The notes: a model not told the origin generated them from the sequence alone. Numbered from the stretch's first letter, positions 51,347-58,813 are shown. The stretch: 64,000 nt of DNA from Erwinia sp. E602 (GCF_018141005.1 NZ_CP046582.1:2170001-2234000); one strand, 5' to 3'. Numbers and translations are program-made.

Positions 51347-52336
51347 ATGATGATCCAGTTAGGTATTGACGTTGGAAAAAGTAAAATCGACCTCTGCCTG
51401 CTGCCCGATGGTCCCGACGGCAGGAAGAAAACGAAAGTACTGAGCAATGGTCCCCGGGTTGCAGCGGCCGTTCTTGAATGGGTTGTGGCCAGGAAAGTGA
51501 ACGTGGCCGACCTGCAGGTCGTTCTGGAACCCACGGGCACCTATCACGAGCATCTGGCCTTTGGCCTTTACGACCAGGGCGTCAGAGTGGTTATCGCTAA
51601 TCCGGCCCGCGTGAGGAACTTTGCTAACGGCATGGGGATCCTGACGAAAACGGACCGGGTGGATGCGTTTGTTCTTGCCTGCTACGGTGAGCTGAGAAAG
51701 CCCGAAGCGTGGAAGGCACCTCCTAAAGAAATCAGTGAGCTGAAGGCGCTACTGAGCAGGCGGGATGCTCTGCTTAAGGATGCGATGCGGGAAGACAACC
51801 GGCTGGAAAAAATCCTGTCAACGCGACCTTCTCCTCTGGTTGAAACCTCCGTTCGTAAGATGATAGCCGTGTTGTACGGCGAACTTAACGCGGTGGAAAA
51901 ACTCATTGATGAACATATCAACAGGTATCCCGGCCTTAAGCGTGACCTGGATCTGCTCACGTCCATCAAAGGCGTGGGGCGTCAGATCGGTCCGAACATG
52001 CTGGTCGCCCTGAAAAGCCACGACTTTGAGAGTGCCCAACAGGCCGCAGCCTGGTTTGGTCTTGTACCTAAGGAGAAGCGTTCAGGCACCTCGGTACACT
52101 ATCGCGCCCGGCTGTCGAAAAACGGCCCCGCACACCTGCGGGCAAAACTGTTTATCGGCGCACTGGTTGCGGTGAAGTATAACAAGCCAATGAAGGCCCT
52201 CTACGAACGGCTGCAGGCAGGGGGCAAATGTAAGATGTCGGCGCTCGGAGCGGTGATGCGAAAGCTGGTTCATCAGTGCTTCGGGGTGCTGAAACATCAA
52301 CGCTGCTACGATGAAAATTATGGTGCAGTGGGTTGA
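51347..52336 (+). CDS. IS110-family transposase
   Basis: 329 residues. The N-terminal DEDD (RuvC-like) domain begins MIQLGIDVGKSKIDLCL and has VLEPTGTYHEHL and KTDRVDAFVLA with acidic residues. The C-terminal Tnp20 domain has SIKGVGRQIGPNML and FGLVPKEKRSGTSVHYRARLSKNG, where the Ser is the expected catalytic serine. The ribosome site AAGGAGACGC lies before ATG 51347. It appears full-length and intact. Confidence 0.92.
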   Translation: MMIQLGIDVGKSKIDLCLLPDGPDGRKKTKVLSNGPRVAAAVLEWVVARKVNVADLQVVLEPTGTYHEHLAFGLYDQGVRVVIANPARVRNFANGMGILTKTDRVDAFVLACYGELRKPEAWKAPPKEISELKALLSRRDALLKDAMREDNRLEKILSTRPSPLVETSVRKMIAVLYGELNAVEKLIDEHINRYPGLKRDLDLLTSIKGVGRQIGPNMLVALKSHDFESAQQAAAWFGLVPKEKRSGTSVHYRARLSKNGPAHLRAKLFIGALVAVKYNKPMKALYERLQAGGKCKMSALGAVMRKLVHQCFGVLKHQRCYDENYGAVG

Positions 52337-52519
52337 CGTTCAAGACGGTAGCTGTACCCGACGGTCCGCTAACCCGGATTACCCCTATTGCCTGTAATCA
52401 TAAGTGTCGCTGTCTCAAATCTTTCCAAGCCTTTCAGATAGCAAAATCACAGCTTGCAATTGATCTACTCCGACTCAAAGCGCTGTCCTTAACACAGCAA
52501 CGCTACAGCCAGAAAGGAA

Positions 52520-52657
52520 GGCCGCTGGCGAGCAGGTTAGCCGGGCGTATGCCGCACGGATGCGGCATCCGAGCCTCCACGGATGGATTGTTTTGTAAAG
52601 CCCGGTTTTTGGGCTTTAAAAAACTAACGGCGTCCCGGCGTTCTGTCGCCAGCGGCC
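52520..52657. repeat. Structured repeat element, copy 1 (left flank of island)
   Basis: 138-bp element with perfect 12-bp terminal inverted repeats (GGCCGCTGGCGA / TCGCCAGCGGCC) that continue inward as an imperfect stem. Inside are hairpins ATGCCGCA-CGGA-TGCGGCAT, ATCCG...CGGAT and AAAGCCC...GGGCTTT. A second copy is at 58559-58694, in the same orientation. The differences between copies keep the stems paired. It resembles a nonautonomous miniature element; I do not recognise its family. Confidence 0.85.
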
Positions 52658-53085
52658 GAACCCGGCACCGGAGCAGAAAGCCACGTCCTTCACCGCCACT
52701 AAATAATCGAATCCGGCACCGATATTGGGAGAAGATCAGAGAAGAGAACAGTTATCAGCATGCCGGAAGACCTCTAAAATTGAATAGTGCTTTTAACAGA
52801 GGTGCTAATAATTTATTCACTAAGTGCCAAAGTTAACAACCCGTGCTTGAATTTTATCAGTAACTTTTAAAAAATATTTTAGTCAAAAAGCTACATCAAT
52901 AAAAAAATTCACATTAAAAATAATTCAATTACTACAGATAAAATGCAATTGATTGTATTTGCTTAAAGTTTAAATAAAGCAATAACACGCAAGGGTAAAT
53001 TAGAATAAAAGTTCTTCATGACACCTGACTACAAAATATGGACATTAATACCATTTCAATCTGACGGGATTAATAAGAAGATAGA
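52658..53085. other. A+T-rich leader region of the RiPP operon
   Basis: Noncoding stretch in which composition drops sharply in G+C near 52780. No gene is supported. The open frame 52333-52836 runs through the repeat element and is not credible. The promoter of the operon should lie here, but I cannot pick one with confidence. Confidence 0.5.
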
Positions 53086-53109
53086 ATTGATACTGATGGC
53101 AGTATCAAT
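53086..53109. promoter_or_regulatory. 10-bp-stem palindrome upstream of the precursor gene
   Basis: ATTGATACTG-ATGG-CAGTATCAAT, a perfect 10-bp stem with a 4-nt loop, ending 22 bp before the precursor ATG and just upstream of its ribosome site. It could be an operator or an RNA hairpin in the leader. Confidence 0.6.
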
Positions 53110-53131
53110 AATTAATTAAGGAGATAGTATT

Positions 53132-53311
53132 ATGGAAAGAATCATCGAAGTCAGAGAATCCAGGATTCAGGAAATTCGTGGGTATATGGCTAACAGCGGA
53201 AAAGATTGTGCTAGTGGAACCTGCGATCATGGATGGAATTCCAAGAGCATAAACGCAGAGGATGTCGTGTGTAATGCTTTAGAAAGCATTGATGACAACT
53301 TCTTCTGCTAA
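53132..53311 (+). CDS. Putative RiPP (lanthipeptide-like) precursor peptide
   Basis: 59 residues, preceded by TAAGGAGATAGTATT, an excellent ribosome site. The N-terminal part (MERIIEVRESRIQEIRGYM) is charged and helix-prone, like a leader. The C-terminal ~37 residues hold four cysteines (26, 31, 47, 59, the last being the final residue) and several Ser/Thr (22, 28, 30, 37, 39, 52). It is followed after 48 bp by a LanM-type dehydratase gene. No Gly-Gly/Gly-Ala leader-cleavage motif is evident. The role as precursor is inferred from size, composition and context. Confidence 0.75.
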   Translation: MERIIEVRESRIQEIRGYMANSGKDCASGTCDHGWNSKSINAEDVVCNALESIDDNFFC

Positions 53312-53319
53312 AAATCATC

Positions 53320-53341
53320 GGGTGGTACTATCGTACCACCC
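53320..53341 (+). terminator. Hairpin between precursor and synthetase genes
   Basis: GGGTGGTAC-TATC-GTACCACCC, a perfect 9-bp stem, followed by TTAAAAAAA instead of a T-run. It is probably a leaky terminator or RNA-stabilising stem that lets the peptide be made in excess of the enzymes, as is common in RiPP operons. Confidence 0.65.
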
Positions 53342-53359
53342 TTAAAAAAAGGAGGCAAC

Positions 53360-54883
53360 ATGGCCACATTCACTGTGATAGAAAAGTATCGCGCTTTTTT
53401 ATATCATAAACACCTTGTAAGATTTAATCTTGAAATTAATGATTTGCTTTCATTTTTCAATCACTACAAAGTAGATTTTAGTGATGTTTTAGAGAATATA
53501 GCCGAGGTGATGGATAATATTTTTTTACCGAACTTTGTGTTGGATTTCGATGCGTGGTTAAGAAACTCACCGGGTAATAATAATGATGATAGATATAAAA
53601 ACTATTTCAAAAATGCATGTGGGGAATGGAGGAAAGAGATATTGGGAAAAGATGAATTTATTGAATGCCTGGCTGAAAAAATATGCAAAATGTCACTTGC
53701 AAATATAAGAGAGTGCCTTTCCTTTTTTGAATCTGACAGGGCGAATATTGAAACAAGGCTAAATGTTAAAGTAAGAAGTAAAATAAAAAAAATATCATTA
53801 CTTGGTGGGGATCGTCATGAAAATGGCAAGCAACCTGTACTTATAGAACTTGATGAGTCTAAATTAATCTATAAACCAAGAAGAAGTGGCAGTGAAAATT
53901 ATATTAATGAAGTTTGCCACTTAATAAAAACAAATAAAATATGCCCAGAAACCTTAGATATGAAAGATCATCTCTGGCAAGAATTCATTAGAAATGATCC
54001 CATTGAAAAAACAAGCATGTTTAATGAGGCATATTTCAACTATGGCATCATACTATCTTTCGCTGATTTACTAAATATTAATGACTGCCATTTTGATAAT
54101 TTTATAATTAATAGAGAAAAAGCCTACATGATTGATTCGGAAACTATATTCCAATATTATGCGTACAAAAAAAACTTTAAGAGATCAATATATCACACAG
54201 GTTTAATCCAAAGCGAAGATGCAATTGCTAATGGTTTAGGCCATACATCTGCGATAACTGCCGTAACAAACATATTTAATTCTTACTGTTATCCATACGC
54301 AGTTGATGATAAAACTGAAAGAATAAAAATTAAATATGAAAACTCACACATAAAAAAAACCAAAAACTACCCTCATTTGGATGGGGTTGCGACCAATCCT
54401 TGTTCTTACATAAAGGAAGTAATCGAAGGATTCGAAAAGGGTTACAGGCTACTTACTTTGAACAGAAGAGAAGTGCTTTCACTGTTAACGGAGTTTAAAA
54501 TTAAATCCAGATGTTTAATTAGAACCACCTCTTACTATTTATTGGTAATAAATAAAATACTACACCCTGCCTTTACAAAAAACCATCATCACAACATTCC
54601 AATGCTAACTGATAAATATTTAAGATATAAAGGAGAGGGCGAGGCATTCAATAAAATATTGAAATATGAAATATCAAGTATGATGAATTATGACGTACCT
54701 ATTTTTTACTCCTTTCAGGATAGCACCGCCCTTAAAGATGGAGATGGGAAGATATACATGAATTTTTTCCCTCAACCGCCAGTTAATCATATAAAAAAGA
54801 ACTTGGTTTTTAACAAGGGTTATCTTGACGAGCAGAAAAATAACATTTTAATGGGTATGGGTAATGAAAGAAAAAATCGATAA
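53360..54883 (+). CDS. Stand-alone LanM-type (class II lanthipeptide) dehydratase
   Basis: 507 residues, A+T-rich gene, ribosome site AAAGGAGGCAAC. The DUF4135 dehydratase signature is complete: GGDRHENGK (Asp151, His153), KLIYKPR (Lys172), INDCHFDNFII (Asp242, His244, Asn247), YMIDSET (Asp259), then RCLIRTT (Arg384, Thr390) and YEISSMMNYDVPIF. These match the phosphotransfer and elimination residues of CylM-type enzymes as I remember them, with very similar spacing. The protein ends ~117 residues after Thr390, where LanM proteins would go on into a LanC cyclase; no cyclase domain is present. It should phosphorylate and dehydrate Ser/Thr of the upstream peptide. Confidence 0.88.
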   Translation: MATFTVIEKYRAFLYHKHLVRFNLEINDLLSFFNHYKVDFSDVLENIAEVMDNIFLPNFVLDFDAWLRNSPGNNNDDRYKNYFKNACGEWRKEILGKDEFIECLAEKICKMSLANIRECLSFFESDRANIETRLNVKVRSKIKKISLLGGDRHENGKQPVLIELDESKLIYKPRRSGSENYINEVCHLIKTNKICPETLDMKDHLWQEFIRNDPIEKTSMFNEAYFNYGIILSFADLLNINDCHFDNFIINREKAYMIDSETIFQYYAYKKNFKRSIYHTGLIQSEDAIANGLGHTSAITAVTNIFNSYCYPYAVDDKTERIKIKYENSHIKKTKNYPHLDGVATNPCSYIKEVIEGFEKGYRLLTLNRREVLSLLTEFKIKSRCLIRTTSYYLLVINKILHPAFTKNHHHNIPMLTDKYLRYKGEGEAFNKILKYEISSMMNYDVPIFYSFQDSTALKDGDGKIYMNFFPQPPVNHIKKNLVFNKGYLDEQKNNILMGMGNERKNR

Positions 54884-55727
54884 AGGAAATGTTTATTTCT
54901 TAGGGCAAAATAGTCACGGCACATCAGAGGTTTGGGTGCATCGTTTGAACTTCATTGTCAAAAATGAAAACAGGAATAAAAACAAAGGTAAGTTTTCTGT
55001 GGTAATAGAATGTCCTACGTTAGATGTGCTTCAACATCTGGGTAATTTGACAAAATATAGAAAAGATATAACCATGGGAAATGTCAACACAGCTTATTGG
55101 TGGATGAAATCTGATGAGGTCTGTAGGTTCATTCAAAGACTCTTTTTTTTGAATGAGGTGGATATCTATGGTATTGACGTTTCATTTATTAACAAAGAGG
55201 AAAGCATAAAAGTAATTGAATTAATGAAAAGAAAAGAAAAATACTTGCAAAGTACAACTTCAAAACTCCTGAATATTGATTTGGTCACTACGGAGACTGA
55301 CACGCCAGAGCAGAGAGAAACAACAATGGAAAATAAACTTTCAACTATTTTAAAATGCAAATATAAAAACATCTATGTTTTGTGTCATATTTTTCATGCA
55401 TCTAAAAAAAGCTGGTTACCTCACAATAGTTTGTGCGAGATGATTACAGAAAAGCACGCAAATTCTCATAATATTCTTTCTTACGCATTTTTCTCCAGAA
55501 ACATGACATTTCTTTCAACCAATAGCATCAATACCCTGCAAAAAAACAAATTGAAAAATGCAATCATAAAATACAATAAAAAATCATATTTTGCAAAGAT
55601 AGTTTCCGCATTCTTCGAGTGTGAAAAAAAGGACATTATTAGAATGAAAATAAAAAAACCACATCATTTTGATAAAGTAATAATAGCTAATCATGAAAAC
55701 CCTATAAAAATAAAGGAGGCGTTATGA
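54864..55727 (+). CDS. Erythromycin-esterase-like protein in RiPP operon
   Basis: 287 residues. FLGQNSHGTSEVW (His18), SVVIECPTL (Glu49), YWWMKSDEVCRFI and VDIYGIDV match the erythromycin-esterase superfamily, and YVLCHIFHAS (His175, His178) fits its second histidine pair. In the EreB-type motif GE-x-x-H the Glu is replaced by Gln15 here. At 287 residues it is shorter than drug esterases (~400). The ATG lies inside the dehydratase gene (20-bp overlap), so the two are translationally coupled, suggesting a tailoring step on the peptide rather than drug resistance. Reaction unknown. Confidence 0.7.
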   Translation: MKEKIDKGNVYFLGQNSHGTSEVWVHRLNFIVKNENRNKNKGKFSVVIECPTLDVLQHLGNLTKYRKDITMGNVNTAYWWMKSDEVCRFIQRLFFLNEVDIYGIDVSFINKEESIKVIELMKRKEKYLQSTTSKLLNIDLVTTETDTPEQRETTMENKLSTILKCKYKNIYVLCHIFHASKKSWLPHNSLCEMITEKHANSHNILSYAFFSRNMTFLSTNSINTLQKNKLKNAIIKYNKKSYFAKIVSAFFECEKKDIIRMKIKKPHHFDKVIIANHENPIKIKEAL

Positions 55728-57502
55728 AAAACAGAGAAAAATTCCAGATTTTTAAATATTCATTAAGACTATTGTTGATATCTCACCCCAGGCTATCAAT
55801 GTTATTTATAGCCATGGTCACAATTCAAGGTTTGATACCAACAGTAAGTGTAATGGCAAGTATTCATTTAGGAAATCTTGTCAACACTGGTTCTCACAGC
55901 CAACTACTAATAGCTTGTCTGATATGGGCATTCACTTTTATTTTTCCTGGGATTATCGCACCTGTAATAAGTACAGTACAGAGTGTTCTTAATCAAAAGT
56001 CAACACAATTAACACAACATAAAATTATGTTGGCAATATCTCGAATTCAAGATTTAAAAATCATTGAGAGCAATGAAATACATGACAAGCTTGAGGTTTT
56101 ATCTAAAGAAGCCTCACACCGTCCATTAAACTTATTGGTTAACCTGGTTGATATACTAAGAGGTTCATTAACTCTCTTATCAATGTCTTTAGTATTAGCT
56201 AGTGTAGCATGGTGGTTGCCGCTTGCACTTCTATTACCTGCAATTCCCGTCACGGTATCTGTCGCTCAATCTCAACTGGATATTTTTAAAGTTTTGCTTG
56301 GAAAAGGCATGACATCAAGACTAATTCGGTATTATTTTTCAACAGCCATTGACGTTAGACACTCTAAGGAGATTAAATTATTTAACCTGTCCGGTTTTTT
56401 CATAAATAAACACCGCGAGTCTTTTTATTTAATTGATAAAGACCTTGATAAGGTTAGGAAAGGTCAGGTTGCCCGCCCCCAAAAATGGAATTTTCTGTAC
56501 TTCATTTCTGCCATGGGTGTGATGTTTTGGTTTTCTGAATATGTATCAAAAGGTGATATATCTACAGGTGGATTACTAGGAACCATACAATCTATCGGAC
56601 TTTTTGGTCTGTCTTGCCAATGGATGGTATACTCATTTAGCAATCTTGGAATTTGTTTTTCGTTTTTCGAAAAGCTAATGATCCTGGAAAAAAAATACAG
56701 CACGCCTAAAGTGTTTCCATGCAAAAAAATACCAGGAAACAAAACAATAAAATTCGAGAACGTTAGTTTTTCATATCATAAAGATAAAATGAGCATTAAT
56801 AACGTTAACTTAAAAATAATGCAAGGCGATCACATTGCTATTGTAGGGGAAAATGGTGCAGGTAAAAGCACTTTAATAAAGTTACTCTGTAGATTATATA
56901 TTCCAGATCAAGGCAGAATTACGATAGGCGGCATAGATATCAATGAAATTGACATAGAGGAATGGCATTCAACAATTAGCGCTATTTTCCAGGATTTTGG
57001 ACATTATAATTTAACAATTAAGGAAAATGTTTTTATAGGGGATTTAAGCACACATATTACATCTAAAAAAGTCTCTGTCGCTTGTCAAAAGGCGCAATTT
57101 ACTTTACGTGAAGGGTTAAGTATTGACAGCCAAATCGGCAAAGAGTTTGACGGTACCGAGCTGTCGGGTGGTGAATGGCAGCGGCTGGCGCTGGCACGAG
57201 CGTTTTACGCCGATCGCCCGCTGGTGATCCTCGATGAACCCACCAGCGCAATGGACCCGCGCGTTGAGTCCGAACTGTTCAGCCAGTTTGGCACTATTAT
57301 GGCGGGAAAAACGGCGGTGATGGTCACCCACCGATTGGGCAGCGTAAGAGACGTTAATCGGGTGGTGGTGATGAAGGCGGGAAGGATCGTTGAGGAAGGC
57401 CCGCCTCAGGTGCTGGAAGCGCTGAACGGCGAATATGCTGAGCTGCTGGCGCTTCAGAAAAACCAGTATGCCGAGCGACCATCATCGCGCACCGGACAAT
57501 AA
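55724..57502 (+). CDS. ABC exporter (fused permease-ATPase) of the RiPP operon
   Basis: 592 residues. Five to six membrane helices (~22-310) then an ATPase domain with Walker A GENGAGKS (375-382), Q-loop FQD (422-424), signature LSGGE (480-484), Walker B VILDEP (501-506) and H-loop His536. It has no N-terminal C39 peptidase, so it cannot clip a leader itself. Ribosome site AAGGAGGCGTT; overlaps the previous gene by 4 bp. The first ~1,400 bp are A+T-rich; from about base 57,125 (residue ~468) to the end the gene has host-like G+C and codon use. It probably exports the mature peptide. Confidence 0.85.
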   Translation: MKNREKFQIFKYSLRLLLISHPRLSMLFIAMVTIQGLIPTVSVMASIHLGNLVNTGSHSQLLIACLIWAFTFIFPGIIAPVISTVQSVLNQKSTQLTQHKIMLAISRIQDLKIIESNEIHDKLEVLSKEASHRPLNLLVNLVDILRGSLTLLSMSLVLASVAWWLPLALLLPAIPVTVSVAQSQLDIFKVLLGKGMTSRLIRYYFSTAIDVRHSKEIKLFNLSGFFINKHRESFYLIDKDLDKVRKGQVARPQKWNFLYFISAMGVMFWFSEYVSKGDISTGGLLGTIQSIGLFGLSCQWMVYSFSNLGICFSFFEKLMILEKKYSTPKVFPCKKIPGNKTIKFENVSFSYHKDKMSINNVNLKIMQGDHIAIVGENGAGKSTLIKLLCRLYIPDQGRITIGGIDINEIDIEEWHSTISAIFQDFGHYNLTIKENVFIGDLSTHITSKKVSVACQKAQFTLREGLSIDSQIGKEFDGTELSGGEWQRLALARAFYADRPLVILDEPTSAMDPRVESELFSQFGTIMAGKTAVMVTHRLGSVRDVNRVVVMKAGRIVEEGPPQVLEALNGEYAELLALQKNQYAERPSSRTGQ

Positions 57503-57593
57503 GCTGGCCATTGCCACCGCCCGCAACCTATCCCGCATACAGGCACACGAGCATATGAGCATACGAATACACGAGCATCCCGGAAACAGGCAA

Positions 57594-57873
57594 AAGGGCA
57601 AATCAACTATGCTGATGTTGCACCGGGCGAACGTGTCAGTGTCGTGGCCAGAATGCTCTGCTGTGGACGTTCTTCCGTCGGACGCTGGATTAACGGGTTT
57701 ACATTGTATGGCCTTGAGGGTCTTGAATCTCTGCCACCAGGACGCGGATGACGCTGGCCCTTACCCGAAACCATCAGTGCCGTTCGATGTGGCGACTGCT
57801 GAAAAAGATTTGCCATTTTATGACAACAGCAAGTTCGTTCCCCGAAAGCAGATATGGTCTGGCAAAAGTGTAG
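57594..57873 (+). pseudogene. IS630-family transposase remnant
   Basis: Three reading frames carry pieces of one transposase. TMLMLHR (from ~57606), then ERVSVVARMLCCGRSSVGRW (HTH, from ~57629) through GLEGLESLPPGRG to a TGA at 57749-57751, then TRNHQCRSMWRLLKKI ... RYGLAKV and a stop at 57871-57873. The pieces match the N- and C-termini of E. coli-type IS630 transposase as I remember it; ~200 central residues are missing. It is therefore a decayed remnant with a frameshift, a stop and a large deletion. Confidence 0.75.
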
Positions 57874-57901
57874 CAGTATTAGGATCCGCTATTTAGAGCA
57901 T

Positions 57902-58300
57902 TTACGCCTCGGGCATTAACTGGCTGCGGCTGAAGGGGGCCAGTATCACTTCGCCGGGCTGGCGGGGATCGAACCAGATCACCTCCTCGATTTCGGCAGC
58001 CGGGCTGAAATCAGTCTGGGCGGTGGTAATCGCAAACATATCGGCGATCAGCTTGTGGCCCGGTTCGTTGGCGGCGCGATCTTCAAAGCGGCCTAACGGC
58101 GTCAGGTCTGCCAGTTTCACCTCCAGCGACAGCTCCTCCCACAGCTCACGCACCAGCGCCGCCTGCGGCGTTTCGCCCGGCTCGGGTTTGCCGCCCGGCT
58201 GCATAAAGTACGGTGTGTTGCGCTTTCTGACCAGCAGATAGCGTCCCGCGCGATCGGTAATAAGCGCTGCGGCAACGGTAATAACCTTGTTTTCACTCAC
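57902..58300 (-). CDS. Nudix hydrolase
   Basis: 132 residues. The Nudix box GGKPEPGETPQAALVREL followed by WEELSLEV fits GX5EX7REUXEEXGU with a substitution near the end (Ser in place of Gly). It is likely a pyrophosphohydrolase of nucleotide derivatives; substrate unknown. Base composition is host-like, not like the RiPP operon. It lies inside the segment bounded by the two repeat elements. Confidence 0.88.
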   Translation of the reverse strand: MSENKVITVAAALITDRAGRYLLVRKRNTPYFMQPGGKPEPGETPQAALVRELWEELSLEVKLADLTPLGRFEDRAANEPGHKLIADMFAITTAQTDFSPAAEIEEVIWFDPRQPGEVILAPFSRSQLMPEA

Positions 58301-58558
58301 GATGATTCACTCTCCTTGCTAAATACGTTGTGCTACCACCAGACCCTAAATCTGAACATTTGGGCGAGGAAAAGCTGACTGCGGCAGCGTGTCCAGGTGG
58401 CGTTTAATGGTCTTATCTTGTGCGATATCAGGGGGGATTACCTTACCTGAATGCAGTATGGCGAGATTATCGGGCAAAAACGTCCAGTCGCAAAGCTAAC
58501 CGTTGCTGACGTTAACAAGCCACGTCTTTAAGAAAGCAAAACAATAGCTTACAAGGGA
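58301..58558. other. Intergenic region upstream of the Nudix gene
   Basis: 258 bp, no gene seen. It holds the Nudix promoter and, at 58525-58551, one copy of a 27-bp repeat (TTTAAGAAAGCAAAACAATA core) that recurs at 58723-58749. Confidence 0.5.
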
Positions 58559-58694
58559 GGGCGCTGGCGAGCAGGTTAGCCGGGCGTATGCCGCATGGAT
58601 GCGGCATCCGAGCCTCCATGGATGGATTATTTTTTAAAGCCGGTTTTAGGCTTTAAAAAATTAACGGCGCCCCGGCGTTCTGTCGCCAGCGGCC
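58559..58694. repeat. Structured repeat element, copy 2 (right flank of island)
   Basis: 136 bp, same orientation as 52520-52657. The left terminal repeat has one mismatch (GGGCGCTGGCGA) and the right is perfect (TCGCCAGCGGCC). Internal hairpins are ATGCCGCA-TGGA-TGCGGCAT and AAAGCC...GGCTTT, the latter one pair shorter on both sides than in copy 1. Confidence 0.85.
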
Positions 58695-58714
58695 GAACCC
58701 GGCACCAGTATATG

Positions 58715-58794
58715 AAGCGATGCCTTTAAGAAAGCAAAACAGTAGCTTAACGCTAAGCGATGCCCTTAAACAGCAACATCATAGCCTGAAGAGT
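58715..58794. repeat. Degenerate 40-bp tandem repeat
   Basis: Two units with a period of exactly 40 (AAGCGATGCC.TTAA at 58715 and 58755). The 27-bp core of the first unit (58723-58749) also occurs, with two mismatches, at 58525-58551. A weaker relative (TCCTTAACACAGCAACG) lies at 52486, beside repeat copy 1. Confidence 0.65.
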
Positions 58795-58813
58795 AACCCA
58801 TCTGAGACAGGGA

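Larger units (their letters stand above)
51079..52385 (+). mobile_element. IS110-family insertion element (boundaries approximate)
   Basis: A transposase gene of the IS110 family with ~245 bp of structured noncoding DNA upstream. Imperfect inverted repeats lie at 51079-51100 (GGGGTAATCCGG, then GCGGACC) and 52363-52385 (GGTCCGC, then CCGGATTACCCC). Members of this family usually lack long terminal repeats, so these may be subterminal repeats or a split palindromic target. The exact ends are therefore uncertain. It lies at the left edge of the accessory region. Confidence 0.7.

Noticed and set aside
52333..52836. 167-codon frame after the IS110 transposase
   Set aside because: It runs from the IS end through the structured repeat element into A+T-rich DNA; no ribosome site, no domain, and it is explained by those elements.
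57435..57896. 153-codon frame overlapping the end of the exporter gene
   Set aside because: It lies in another frame of the exporter 3' end and continues through the IS630 remnant; the remnant's own frames explain the sequence better.
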